DNA of 64,000 nucleotides from Mesorhizobium sp. SOD10 (GTDB taxonomy: Bacteria; Pseudomonadota; Alphaproteobacteria; Rhizobiales; Rhizobiaceae), in the NCBI GenBank assembly GCA_000824805.1, contig CCNA01000034.1:372001-436000 (forward strand). The letters are read 5' to 3'. The notes below the pieces were generated by a model, which searched no databases, was not told where the DNA came from, and was given only the letters and a program-made list of their open reading frames with translations. Shown here in pieces: positions 6,789 to 15,755 of the stretch (its first letter is position 1; each line of letters opens with the position of its first letter). The translations under genes were made by a program, and so were the position numbers.

Positions 6789-9079
6789 CCGTTCATGACA
6801 TGAAACACGCCGCGTCCGACAGCGCGCGCCTCGAAGCGGTCGGCGGACGCCTGTCGCGCGTCGACGGCCCGGCCAAGATCACCGGCGCGGCCCACTACGC
6901 CTTCGAGCAGCAGCTCGAAGGGTTGGCGCATGCGGTGCTGGTCGGCGCAACGATTGCCGCCGGCAAGGTCACGGCGATTGACGCCCGCGCGGCCGAGACC
7001 GCGCCCGGCGTGCTCGCCGTGCTGACGCCCGACACCATCATGGAACTGAAGGGCGCGTCGGACTGGTTCGGCAATCCGCCGGCATTATCGACCTACTGTC
7101 CCCTCGCCCGCGAGATCACCTTCTCCGGCCAGCATGTCGCCGCCGTGGTGGCCGAGACCTTCGAGCAGGCGGTGGCGGCGGCCGCACTCGTCAAGGTCTG
7201 GTATGACGAGACGCCGGCCATCGTCGACCTGAGTGACGGCAAGGCAGGCGACGGCATCCCGATCGACGCCATGACCAAGGAATGGGGCGACGCGCAGGCC
7301 GCCTTCGCCGCCGCCCCGGTGCGGATCTGCGCGGCCTACAACACGCCGCGCGAGTTCCAGGCTGCGATGGAGCCGCACGGGCTGATCGCGCGCTGGGAAG
7401 GCGACGAGCTGACCGTCTGGGAGCCGAGCCAGTGGCTCGACGGCATGGCGCGCACCTATGCCGAATGGTTCGACATTCCGTTCCGGAACGTACGGCTGGT
7501 CTCGCCCTATATCGGCGGCGGCTTCGGCTCCAAGGCGCTGGCGCTGGCGCACAGCGCGGTGACGGCTGCAGCGGCCAAGATGCTCGGACGACCGGTGAAG
7601 CTGGTGCTCAACCGCCCGCAGAATTTCACCTCCTATGGCGGCCGCGCCGCGACGCGCCAGACCGTGGCGATCGGTGCCGACAAGACGGGCCGCATCCAGT
7701 CTATCGTGCATCGCGGCGTCAACGAGACGGCGGTCGATGGCATGTGGGTCGAGCCGCTCGGCTCCGTCACCTCGATCATGTACGCCACGCCCAATTTCTC
7801 CTCGAAGCAGAATGTCGTGCGGGTGAATACGGTTGTGCCAGGAGCAAAACGCGCGCCGGGGGAGAACCCGAGCGCCTTCGGCATCGAATGCGCCATCGAC
7901 GAGCTTGCCCATGAGCTTGGGCTGGATCCGCTGGAGATGCGGCTGATCAACTATGCCGAACAGGATCCGCATGCGAAAAAGGCGTGGTCGACACGGCAGT
8001 TGCGCGAAGCCTTTGCCGCCGGCGCTGAAGCCTTTGGCTGGGCGAAACGTTCGCCGCAGCCGCGCTCGATGCGCGAAGGCCGCCAGCTCATCGGCTGGGG
8101 CGTGGCGGCCGGCACCTATCCGGTGCGGCGCGCCCATGGCGAGGCTGTGGTGAAGCTCCTGGCCGACGGTTCCGTCGAGGTCGAAAGCTCTTCCATCGAC
8201 ATGGGCCAGGGCACCTATACGATCCTGGCGCAGACCGCCGCCGAAACGCTCGGCGTGCCGGTAAGCCAAGTCTGGGTGAAGCTCGGCGACTCGCATTTCG
8301 CCCGCGCCGGCGTCACCGGCGGCTCGCGCCTAGCCGGCGTCATGACCGGGGCCGTCTACAAGGCGGCGGGCCAGGCGCTGAACGAACTGATCGGGCTGGC
8401 GCTCTCCGATCCGCTCTCGCCCTTCCATGGGTTGCAGGCGAACACGCTGGTGGTGCGGAACGGCCGCATCGCCTCGCCGCGCGGCGACGGGCCGGAGCTG
8501 GCGATCGCCGAGTTGATGAGCATGCTCGGCCGCGAGCGGATCGAGGCCAAGGGCGACACCGTTCCGCCGAGCTTCACGCCGGAGCAGCGCTACAACAACT
8601 ACACCACGATCGCCATGGCGCTGCCGCACACTGAGGGCGACTATTCGCGCTATTCCTGGTGCGCGCATTTCGTCGAGGTGCGGGTCGACGAGGATTTCGG
8701 CACGGTACGCGTCTCGCGCGTGGTGTCGGCCCTGGATTCGGGCCGGCTCTACAACCCGAAGCTGGCGGAGAGCCAGTGGAAGGGTGGCATCATCATGGGC
8801 ATCGGCCAGGCGCTGCTCGAGGAAGGCATCGTCGACCGCCGACACGGCCGCATCGTCAACTCCAATTTCGCCGACTACATGCTGCCGACCAATGCCGACA
8901 TTCCCGACATCCAGACGATCTCGGTCGGCATCCCCGACCCGCACTCCTCCGCCCTCGGCGGCAAGGGCGTTGGCGAGCTCGGCATCGTGGGGGTGGCGCC
9001 GGCGATCGCGAATGCAGTGTTCCACGCCACGGGGAAGCGGGTAAGGGATCTGCCGATCACGCTGGAGAAGTTGATTTAA
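6785..9079 (+). CDS. paoC: Aldehyde/xanthine oxidoreductase, molybdenum cofactor subunit (PaoC type)
   Basis: 764-aa catalytic subunit with the a/b hammerhead domain at the N-terminus and the two Mo-binding domains. Visible cofactor motifs: GGGFGSK, GENPSAFG, SIDMGQGTYT and the C-terminal GKGVGELG, whose Glu731 is the conserved base that activates the Mo-bound water. The substrate is most likely an aldehyde, judging by the PaoABC-like subunit plan, but the pocket does not settle it. No XdhC/PaoD maturation factor follows, so cofactor insertion must rely on a gene elsewhere. Start ATG 6785 overlaps the paoB stop. Confidence 0.93.
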   Translation: MTVHDMKHAASDSARLEAVGGRLSRVDGPAKITGAAHYAFEQQLEGLAHAVLVGATIAAGKVTAIDARAAETAPGVLAVLTPDTIMELKGASDWFGNPPALSTYCPLAREITFSGQHVAAVVAETFEQAVAAAALVKVWYDETPAIVDLSDGKAGDGIPIDAMTKEWGDAQAAFAAAPVRICAAYNTPREFQAAMEPHGLIARWEGDELTVWEPSQWLDGMARTYAEWFDIPFRNVRLVSPYIGGGFGSKALALAHSAVTAAAAKMLGRPVKLVLNRPQNFTSYGGRAATRQTVAIGADKTGRIQSIVHRGVNETAVDGMWVEPLGSVTSIMYATPNFSSKQNVVRVNTVVPGAKRAPGENPSAFGIECAIDELAHELGLDPLEMRLINYAEQDPHAKKAWSTRQLREAFAAGAEAFGWAKRSPQPRSMREGRQLIGWGVAAGTYPVRRAHGEAVVKLLADGSVEVESSSIDMGQGTYTILAQTAAETLGVPVSQVWVKLGDSHFARAGVTGGSRLAGVMTGAVYKAAGQALNELIGLALSDPLSPFHGLQANTLVVRNGRIASPRGDGPELAIAELMSMLGRERIEAKGDTVPPSFTPEQRYNNYTTIAMALPHTEGDYSRYSWCAHFVEVRVDEDFGTVRVSRVVSALDSGRLYNPKLAESQWKGGIIMGIGQALLEEGIVDRRHGRIVNSNFADYMLPTNADIPDIQTISVGIPDPHSSALGGKGVGELGIVGVAPAIANAVFHATGKRVRDLPITLEKLI

Positions 9080-9100
9080 GAGAAGTGCCGTCGGCGGAGT

Positions 9101-9275
9101 GCGTGACCTCCCCCCTTGCGGGGGAGATGCCTGGGCAAGGCAGGGGGGTCAACCTTACACATACCGATAACTTGCAAGAGTACGCGACTGCGGTCCGCTA
9201 TACGCCGGCGGGACAGCACCCGCCTCTGTCCTGCGGACATCTCCCCCGCATGGGGGAAGATTGGCAGTTCCGGCG
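9101..9275. repeat. Two adjoining copies of the dispersed intergenic repeat
   Basis: Left part (9109-9150) carries CCCCCCTTGCGGGGGAGATG and CAAGGCAGGGGG; right part (9206-9275) is a fuller copy with GGCGGGACAGCACCCGCC, CTCTGTCCTGCGGACAT, CTCCCCCGCATGGGGGAAG and TTGGCAG. It fills the space between convergent genes and may act as a two-way terminator. Confidence 0.65.
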
Positions 9276-9296
9276 ACCGCATCACGCACTCGTCAC

Positions 9297-10073
9297 TCAG
9301 CCGCCTGCGCTTCCGCCCCCACCCTCCCCGTGCAAAAACTGCCTGAGCAAATCCACCGGCAGCGGGAAGACCACCGTGGAGGAGCGCTCGCCGGCGATGT
9401 CGTGCAGGGCCTCGAAATAGCGCAGCTGCATGGCCTGTGGCTCCTCGGCCAGCATGCGGCCGGCCTCGACCAGCTTGGCCGCGGCCTGCTGCTCGCCGTC
9501 GGCGTTGATGACCTTGGCGCGCCGCAGCCGCTCGGCCTCGGCCTGCTTGGCGATGGCGCGGATCATGCTCTCGTTCAGATCGACATGCTTGATCTCGACA
9601 TTGGAGACCTTGATGCCCCAGGCGTCGGTGCGCTGGTCGAGGATCTCCTGGATGTCGTTGTTGAGCTTGTCGCGCTCGGCCAACATCTCGTCGAGGTCGT
9701 GCTTGCCGAGCACCGAGCGCAGCGTGGTCTGCGCCAGCTGATTGGTGGCGGTCAGGAAATTCTCGACCTGGATGATCGCCCGCTCGGCGTCGACGATGCG
9801 GAAATAGAGCACCGCGTTGACCTTCACCGAGACGTTGTCGCGCGAGATCACGTCCTGCGGCGGCACGTCCTGCACGATCACGCGCAGATCCACACGCACC
9901 ATCTGCTGGATGAAGGGAACAAGGATGATGAGGCCCGGCCCCTTGACCCCGGTGAAACGGCCAAGCGTGAAGACCACGCCGCGCTCATATTCCCTGAGGA
10001 TGCGGATTGCCGCCGACAGGAACATGATCACCAGCAGCGCAAGGATCAGATAGGCCACATAACCGACTGTCAT
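9297..10073 (-). CDS. Slipin/stomatin-like SPFH-domain membrane protein
   Basis: 258 aa. One N-terminal membrane segment (LILALLVIMFL), then the SPFH/Band 7 domain: REYERGVVFTLGRF, KGPGLI, VDLRVIVQDVPPQ, and the coiled-coil helix EAERLRRAKVINADGEQQAA. This is the slipin-1 class that forms oligomeric scaffolds in the inner membrane. Its ATG overlaps the stop of the NfeD-type gene, the standard partner arrangement. Expected role: membrane-domain organisation and cooperation with the NfeD protease in quality control. Confidence 0.93.
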   Translation of the reverse strand: MTVGYVAYLILALLVIMFLSAAIRILREYERGVVFTLGRFTGVKGPGLIILVPFIQQMVRVDLRVIVQDVPPQDVISRDNVSVKVNAVLYFRIVDAERAIIQVENFLTATNQLAQTTLRSVLGKHDLDEMLAERDKLNNDIQEILDQRTDAWGIKVSNVEIKHVDLNESMIRAIAKQAEAERLRRAKVINADGEQQAAAKLVEAGRMLAEEPQAMQLRYFEALHDIAGERSSTVVFPLPVDLLRQFLHGEGGGGSAGG

Positions 10074-11452
10074 TGTTTTGCTCCGTCCTTTGCCGCCCTT
10101 CGGGTGCCGGCCCCGTCTTTCGCCGCGCCGCGCCGCCGCACCGTCAGCACGAGATCGCTGACGGCAGTCACCTCGACGCTGTCGCCGGGCGCTACCGGTT
10201 CATCCGCCTTTGCCCGCCAGCGCTCGCCGAGCGCCAGCACATGGCCCTCGCGGCCTTCCCAGTCGAGGACTTCGGCGGGCTGGCCGCGCATGGCATCGCC
10301 GCCGGTGCGCGGCGGATTGCGCCGCGCCGCCCAGAGGTAGCTGCCGGCAAACAGCGCGAGCCCCAGCGTCAGCGCGGCGGCAGGGCCAATGATGGCCCAC
10401 GATATGGCGAAGCCCGGTCCCTCGACCTTGAGCAGCATGGCTGCGCCGAGCAGGAAGGCAATGGCGCCGCCGAGCCCCAGCACGACCGTTGGATTGAAGG
10501 CCTCGACGATGAGGAAGGCGACGCCGAGCAGCATCAGAACCAGCCCGGTATAGTTGATCGGCAAGAGATCCAGCGCGTAGAGCGCGAGCACGAGGCAGGT
10601 GGCGCCGATCACGCCGGGCGCCACCGCTCCGGGGCTCGTCACCTCGAAGACGAGGCCATAGAAGCCGAGCAGCATCAGGATGACGGCGACGTTGGGATCG
10701 GTGATGACCGCGAGAAGCCGGATGAACCAGTCGGGATCGAGCGTCTCGACGGCAAGACTCTTCGTCGCCAGTACCTGCTTCTTGCCAGCCACGTCGACGG
10801 TGCGGCCATCGGCGAGTTGCAGGAGCTCGGCCGTGTCGCGCGCGACGAAGTCGATGACATGTTCCTGCAATGCCGCACTTGCCGAAAGGCTTGCCGCCTG
10901 GCGCACGGCCTTCTCGCCCCAATCGCCGTTGCGCCCGCGCAACTCGGCGAGCGAACGGATCAGCGCCACCGCGTCATTGGTCACCTTGGCCATCATCGGG
11001 TCGGTGCCTTTCTCGTCCTTCTCGCCGCCGGGAAACGAGGGCACCCCGCCGATCTCGACCGGTGTCGCCGCCCCCAGATTGGTGCCGGGCGCCATCGCCG
11101 CGACGTGGGTGGCGTAGAGGATATAGGTTCCGGCGCTTGCCGCATGGCCGCCGGCCGGCGCGACGTAGCCGATCACGGGAACGGGAGAGGCCAGGATATC
11201 GGCGATCATCTCACGCATCGAGGTGACCAGGCCGCCCGGCGTGTCGAGCTGCAGGACGAGCACCGCAGCCTTGCGCTCGGTCGCCGCCTTGAGCGCCTCT
11301 TTCAGCTGGCGCGCGCTCGCCGGACCGATGGCGCCGTTTATCGCGATATTCAAGGCGACCTTCTCCCCCGCCGGTGCGGCCGAGGAGGCGGGGAAAAAAG
11401 CCGCGGCGGCCACGAAGGCCGCTGCAAGAAGGGCTGCCCGCGCGAGTCTCAC
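10070..11452 (-). CDS. NfeD-family long-form membrane serine protease (slipin partner)
   Basis: About 460 aa: signal peptide, ClpP-class protease domain, four to five membrane helices, and a C-terminal OB-fold (NfeD) domain. Protease features: LQLDTPGG, the catalytic Ser in HAASAGTYI near residue 106, and a Lys in the MMAKVTNDAV helix. It is the long nfeD1b form that is typically co-transcribed with a slipin, as here with a four-base overlap. GTG 11452 is preferred over TTG 11458 because AAGGAG then lies eight bases upstream. Confidence 0.92.
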   Translation of the reverse strand: MRLARAALLAAAFVAAAAFFPASSAAPAGEKVALNIAINGAIGPASARQLKEALKAATERKAAVLVLQLDTPGGLVTSMREMIADILASPVPVIGYVAPAGGHAASAGTYILYATHVAAMAPGTNLGAATPVEIGGVPSFPGGEKDEKGTDPMMAKVTNDAVALIRSLAELRGRNGDWGEKAVRQAASLSASAALQEHVIDFVARDTAELLQLADGRTVDVAGKKQVLATKSLAVETLDPDWFIRLLAVITDPNVAVILMLLGFYGLVFEVTSPGAVAPGVIGATCLVLALYALDLLPINYTGLVLMLLGVAFLIVEAFNPTVVLGLGGAIAFLLGAAMLLKVEGPGFAISWAIIGPAAALTLGLALFAGSYLWAARRNPPRTGGDAMRGQPAEVLDWEGREGHVLALGERWRAKADEPVAPGDSVEVTAVSDLVLTVRRRGAAKDGAGTRRAAKDGAKQ

Positions 11453-11516
11453 GCTCAAAGCTCCTTCGATTCAATATGGGGTTGTAGCGGAGCGAAGTCC
11501 AATGAGCTGCAGATCA

Positions 11517-11546
11517 CCCCCTTGCGGGTCCTCGAGGGGGTGAGAC
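11517..11546. repeat. Repeat-derived hairpin between nfeD and MFS genes
   Basis: CACCCCC...GGGGGTG arms around a 16-base loop, related to the right half of the dispersed repeat. Located between the MFS stop and the nfeD start on the same strand, where it may terminate or attenuate transcription. Confidence 0.4.
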
Positions 11547-11553
11547 ACGCGCG

Positions 11554-12993
11554 TCAACGCTTTCGCAAACCTCCTGCCACCGCAATCGCCATGGCGACAA
11601 CGACCAACCCAGCCGCCACCGCGAACGCAAACCGCATGCCGCCGGCGACGGCTTCCGGCGCGGCGCCGGCAATGTCCTGCGCGCCGACGGCAAACGCAAA
11701 CACCGCGCCCATAACCGCCGTGCCGGTGATCAGCCCCAGATTGCGCGAGAGGCCGAGCATGGCCGACACCACGCCGCGGTCGGCTCCGTCGATACCGGCC
11801 ATGACCGCCGTGTTGTTGGCCGCCTGGAAGAGCTGATACCCGGGCGTCAAAAGCATGATCGCCGCCGCGTAGCCGGCAATGCCGAAGAGGCTGGGCAACG
11901 CGGCGAGCGCAACGCAACCGGCTGCCATCAGCGCCAGCCCGGCAACCACCATCGCCGCCGCGCCGAGGCGGTCGGCGATGCGCCCGGCAATGACGCCGCA
12001 TAGTGCCGAGACCACGGGACCGATCGACAGTACAGCACCGGTCGCCGCTTCGCTTAAACCCAGCGCCCGCGACAGGAAGAACGGGCCGACGACCAATGTC
12101 GCCATCATCACCGTCGCGACCAGCGCGTTCAAGGCGAGACTGGGTGCCAGGACCGGACTACGCAGCAACGCAAGCTTGACCAGCGGCGACGCCACCTTGG
12201 CCTCGGCAACAACGAACAGCGCCGCACCGGCTACGGCCATGCTGAGCAGCGCCATGTTCAGGCCGCCGAAATGGCTCCGGCCCATGGTCATGGACAACGC
12301 GTAAGCGACAAGCGTGGCGGCGAGCAGGAGCGTGCCAAGCATATCGAAGCGGTCCCTTGCGGTTGCCGCCCGACGGACGGTCCCCGCCGCTTCGCCGGCG
12401 GGCATCGCCACTGGCAGGAAGCGCCAGGCGGCAAGCAGCGCGACGGCGCCGATCCCGGCATTGAGGAGGAAGATCGAGCGCCAGCCCAAAGCAGTGATCA
12501 GCACGCCGCCGAGCGAAGGCCCGAGTGCGGTGCCGATCGCCGACATGGTGCCGAGCAGGCCCATGGCGCTGCCGGTGCGTTCCTTCGGCACCGTCTCGCC
12601 GACAAAGGCGATCGTCAGCGCCATCATCACCGCCGCGCCGAGGCCCTGCGCGGCGCGGGCGGCAATCAGCAGGGCCAGTGACGGCGCGAGCGCCGCGGCA
12701 AACGAGGCGGCGCCGAACAGCGCCATGCCGACAATCAGCAGCGGACGGCCGCCGACGAGATCGCCGAGACGCCCGACGCTGACGATCAGCGCGGTAATGG
12801 TGAGCAGATAGGCGAGCACCACCCATTGCACCGCCGCGAAGGACGCGGCGAAGGCCACGCTCAGCACCGGCAGCGCGACATTGGCGATGCTGGTGGCGAG
12901 CGAGGAGACGAGCATGGCAAGCGACAGGCTGGCCAGCGCCCACGCCGTCGAATGGCTTCCGGTCGCGGCGCGGTTTTCGGCGATGTCGGCCAT
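11554..12993 (-). CDS. MFS transporter, 14-TM drug:H+ antiporter (DHA2) family
   Basis: 479 aa with about 14 hydrophobic segments. The MFS motif A is present as VGRLGDLVGGRPLL between TM2 and TM3; motif C (antiporter type) shows as the GTALGPSLGGVL segment in TM5. Such proteins export drugs, dyes or metabolites using the proton gradient. ATG 12993 follows GAAGGAGAAG; the longer frame to 13122 overlaps the divergent regulator and was rejected. The divergent LysR gene 132 bp away is the probable regulator. Confidence 0.9.
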   Translation of the reverse strand: MADIAENRAATGSHSTAWALASLSLAMLVSSLATSIANVALPVLSVAFAASFAAVQWVVLAYLLTITALIVSVGRLGDLVGGRPLLIVGMALFGAASFAAALAPSLALLIAARAAQGLGAAVMMALTIAFVGETVPKERTGSAMGLLGTMSAIGTALGPSLGGVLITALGWRSIFLLNAGIGAVALLAAWRFLPVAMPAGEAAGTVRRAATARDRFDMLGTLLLAATLVAYALSMTMGRSHFGGLNMALLSMAVAGAALFVVAEAKVASPLVKLALLRSPVLAPSLALNALVATVMMATLVVGPFFLSRALGLSEAATGAVLSIGPVVSALCGVIAGRIADRLGAAAMVVAGLALMAAGCVALAALPSLFGIAGYAAAIMLLTPGYQLFQAANNTAVMAGIDGADRGVVSAMLGLSRNLGLITGTAVMGAVFAFAVGAQDIAGAAPEAVAGGMRFAFAVAAGLVVVAMAIAVAGGLRKR

Positions 12994-13125
12994 GATTTCT
13001 TCTCCTTCGGCTGAACTCGCCGGGAAGATAAGCGGGCGGGTGACATGGCGGAACGCGCACCATTTGCAGTTGAACAGTGCATCAAGCGCCATGTCTCTTT
13101 GGATTATCCATGCTATGGTCACCCC

Positions 13126-14055
13126 ATGCCGCGCCCCGATCTAAACCTGCTTGTCACGCTGGATGTGCTGCTTGCCGAAGGCAGCGTCGCCCGAGCCGCG
13201 CGGCGCCTGAAGCTCAGCCCCTCGGCGATGAGCCGGGCTCTGGCGAGGCTGCGCGCTGCGACCGGCGACCCGCTACTGGTGCGCGCCGGGCGCGGCCTGG
13301 TGCCGACGCCGCGCGCTGTCGAACTCGGCGCTGAGGTCGGCCGGCTGGTGAAGGAGGCGGAAGCGGTGCTGCGGCCCGCCGAGCGGCTCGACCTTACGCG
13401 GCTCACCCGCAGCTTCACGCTCCGCAACAGCGACGGCTTCGTGGAGAATTTCGGCCCGGCGCTGCTTGCCCGCGTGGCTGAGGAAGCGCCGGGCGTGCAG
13501 TTGCGCTTCGTGCCCAAGCCCGACAAGGACAGCGGCCCGATGCGCGAGGGCACAGTCGATCTGGAGACCGGCGTGGTCGGCGGCTCGACCGGGCCGGAGG
13601 TGCGCGCGCAGGCACTGTTCCGCGACCGCTTCGTCGGCGTCGTACGCGCCGGCCATCCGTTAAGCGAAGGCCGCATTACCGCCGCCCGCTTCGCCGCCGG
13701 CCGGCATATAATGATCTCGCGTCGCGGCTTGGATCGCGGCCCGGCGGACGACGCACTGGAACTTGCCGGACTGACGCGGACAGTCGTCACCGTCGTCGGC
13801 GGCTTTGCCGAGGCGCTGGCATTGGCGCGCAGCTCCGACCTCATCGCCACCGTGCCGGAGCGCTATACCGGCACATTGCGCGACGGGCTGTTCACCTTCA
13901 CGCTGCCGGTGAAGCTCGCTGCGCTGACGATCTCGCTTCTTTGGCATCCGAGGCTCGAGGCCGATCCGGCGCATCGCTGGCTGCGCGGGCTGGTGAGAGA
14001 GGTGTGCCGCCTTTCCCCTCCCTCATCTCACAGTGGTGGGAAACCCATGTCCTGA
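13126..14055 (+). CDS. LysR-family transcriptional regulator
   Basis: 309 aa. N-terminal winged helix: LNLLVTLDVLLAEGSVARAARRL, here seen as LDVLLAEGS, AARRLKLSPSAMSRALARLR, then the linker helix. The PBP2 effector domain follows (LRFVPKPDKDSG, ending in a YTG/LPV segment near the C-terminus), of the NodD/PnbR-like subclass. Divergent from the MFS exporter; it probably activates that exporter in response to its substrate. ATG 13126 is the natural start of the HTH; upstream in-frame codons belong to the shared promoter. Confidence 0.92.
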   Translation: MPRPDLNLLVTLDVLLAEGSVARAARRLKLSPSAMSRALARLRAATGDPLLVRAGRGLVPTPRAVELGAEVGRLVKEAEAVLRPAERLDLTRLTRSFTLRNSDGFVENFGPALLARVAEEAPGVQLRFVPKPDKDSGPMREGTVDLETGVVGGSTGPEVRAQALFRDRFVGVVRAGHPLSEGRITAARFAAGRHIMISRRGLDRGPADDALELAGLTRTVVTVVGGFAEALALARSSDLIATVPERYTGTLRDGLFTFTLPVKLAALTISLLWHPRLEADPAHRWLRGLVREVCRLSPPSSHSGGKPMS

Positions 14056-14222
14056 TACGCCACCGCAACACCAGGAGCCAACCGTGCGTTGCAGGCGATA
14101 CCTCCATCACAGTAGCGATTACTAACCTACATCGCCGTACGCAGGACAAACCGTGTCTGTCATGGAACCCGCGGCACGATCAGCGCGGTGCCGGGCGCCT
14201 GTGAAACAGCCGGAGGCTCTCC

Positions 14223-14420
14223 TTGAGCGAATTCAGGAAGTTCACCTGCCCCCGGTGCCTGGGCGCCGGCAAGGTGTTCGAGTGCGAGAAACAGGTAGCA
14301 TCGAACGGCACGTGTTGCCCCGCCGGCGCGTTGCGCGACAATTGCCCGGGACAACGGGTTTCCTGCCAGGGCTGCAGCGGAACGGGCCTGCGCGGCTACA
14401 GCGCGCCCATCAATAAATAG
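14223..14420 (+). CDS. Small DnaJ-type zinc-finger protein
   Basis: 65 aa with two CxxCxGxG elements, CPRCLGAG and CQGCSGTG, plus three further Cys between them, the pattern of the DnaJ central zinc finger without a J domain. It starts at TTG 14223 behind GGAGG, the only start that fits. Such free-standing zinc modules are small metal-binding or chaperone-like adaptors; no partner is visible next to it. Seen: motifs and ribosome site. Inferred: zinc binding. Confidence 0.7.
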   Translation: MSEFRKFTCPRCLGAGKVFECEKQVASNGTCCPAGALRDNCPGQRVSCQGCSGTGLRGYSAPINK

Positions 14421-14542
14421 GCTAAACTCTGGCTTCCTCGATCAGACGATGCCGGGTCTGGTCGCCTTGCCTTTTATTCAATATTTCTAATATCTAACGC
14501 GCTCGCGCAGGAAGCGAAACGGCGGACGCCCTGGAGACGCGC

Positions 14543-14770
14543 ATGAAAACCTACCGCGTCAAGGAAATGGACGGCGAAGCCGTCGTCGCGGTCCATTCGG
14601 CAGAGGCCAAGACACCTTTCGAGGCGGCCGAGAAGGCGCTTGGCCAGAAAATCACCCTGCGCGCCGGCGCCGACAAGTGGGTCCGTGTCGTCGACCTCAC
14701 CGAGCGGCCGCAGCCAGTGAGGCTCAGGCCCGCGATCTTCGAATTCAAGGCGATCGGACACAGGAAATAG
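14543..14770 (+). CDS. Small hypothetical protein (75 aa)
   Basis: Starts MKTYRVKEMDGE and reads as an alternating strand/helix soluble domain (VVAVHSAEAKTPFEAAEKALG). GC3 bias and amino-acid make-up are coding-like. An unrelated Lys/Arg-rich tail follows. No known family was recognised. No clear Shine-Dalgarno beyond GGAGACGCGC upstream, which has acceptable spacing. Stands alone between two other tiny genes. Confidence 0.65.
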   Translation: MKTYRVKEMDGEAVVAVHSAEAKTPFEAAEKALGQKITLRAGADKWVRVVDLTERPQPVRLRPAIFEFKAIGHRK

Positions 14771-14795
14771 GGCGACCGCTTTGCCGCGTCGCAGT

Positions 14796-14918
14796 TTAGG
14801 CGCTGGCGCCGCCCATCAGCGCCGCGACTAAGGTCGCCAGGAAGACAAGCAGCCCCAATGCGACCCGATCCAGCCATGACCGCCGTCTGGCAAGAACGTC
14901 GAACAACCGATTGGCCAT
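14796..14918 (-). CDS. Tiny single-pass membrane protein (40 aa), tentative
   Basis: From ATG 14918, with GGGGGAAG five bases upstream, the frame gives a basic N-terminus (RRRSWLDR) and one hydrophobic helix VALGLLVFLATLVAALMGG up to the stop. Length and charge asymmetry fit an inner-membrane microprotein. No family recognised; the call rests on ribosome site and hydrophobicity only. Confidence 0.4.
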   Translation of the reverse strand: MANRLFDVLARRRSWLDRVALGLLVFLATLVAALMGGASA

Positions 14919-15755
14919 CGCAACTTCCCCCACTCGCTGGCGACACTCTATCACGTCTTTCATGGGCGGATCATGAAAACGGCTCACAGATGCCTCCGGT
15001 GCCGTCTCTGGGGGAACCCCGCCGCCAAGGGCGCCGATGCTGCGCTGCCGAATTGCACCCAAAAAAAGTCGGGGTCGAAGAGACATGCCGGCCGGCGAAA
15101 AATCAGCCTATTCAAGTGGATAAGCATATATGTGCGGCGCGGCCTGCCGGACATCGGAAAGCCCAGAATTCCGCCATTTCGCGGCTCTTCGCCTTGGTTC
15201 CGGCATGGCTGCAAAGCGTGTTTCGGGCACGAAAAGGCGGCTAAAAAGACGCTCCCGGGCCGCTCGCCGGCGGGCGTTGACAGGACCCCTCGCCAATGGC
15301 ACTCCGCAACCACTGGTCACGCCATGACCGTTGCTGTTGGGGACGGACGGGGTTTCAGCAGCTTGGCGGCGGCGCCGGACGGGCGGGCACCTGCGCAGTG
15401 TACCGCCCGCTCCTGGCCGGCAAGGCTTCCAGCTTAAGAACAGCTTGCCTTAAATCAATCGAGCCAAATCTCAGAACGTGAAGCCGGAGGACGGCACGGC
15501 TGCGGTCGCCGCCGAAAGCCTGTTACGTCTGGCCAGCGTCGGTTTGCAGTATGGCTTCTTCATCAACTGCCTCGATCCGGTCGACGATGAGATCGGGACA
15601 GCAACTATGCTCCGCATCCGCCGCGTCAAGCGACGAGAATCTGGCGACGAGACATCAGGCGCAAGAAAATTGGCCGGCGAGGCTCTCGCGCCGTCCGGTT
15701 AGGAGACGAAGCGTCAGATCGGGCCCGAGCCTAGGACTGCCACGACGGTCCCGGG
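14919..15755. other. 837-bp stretch without a confident gene
   Basis: No open frame here has a good ribosome site or a recognisable protein. The best candidate is a 74-codon frame at 15478-15702 (+) starting with GTG, with reasonable composition but no Shine-Dalgarno. GC is mixed and several overlapping frames on both strands look like chance. It may hold degraded genes. Confidence 0.5.

Noticed and set aside
10073..11836. 587-codon open frame on the plus strand
   Set aside because: Antisense to nfeD and part of the MFS gene.
15478..15702. 74-codon plus-strand frame
   Set aside because: Composition is acceptable but there is no Shine-Dalgarno and no recognisable pattern; mentioned as best candidate in the gap.
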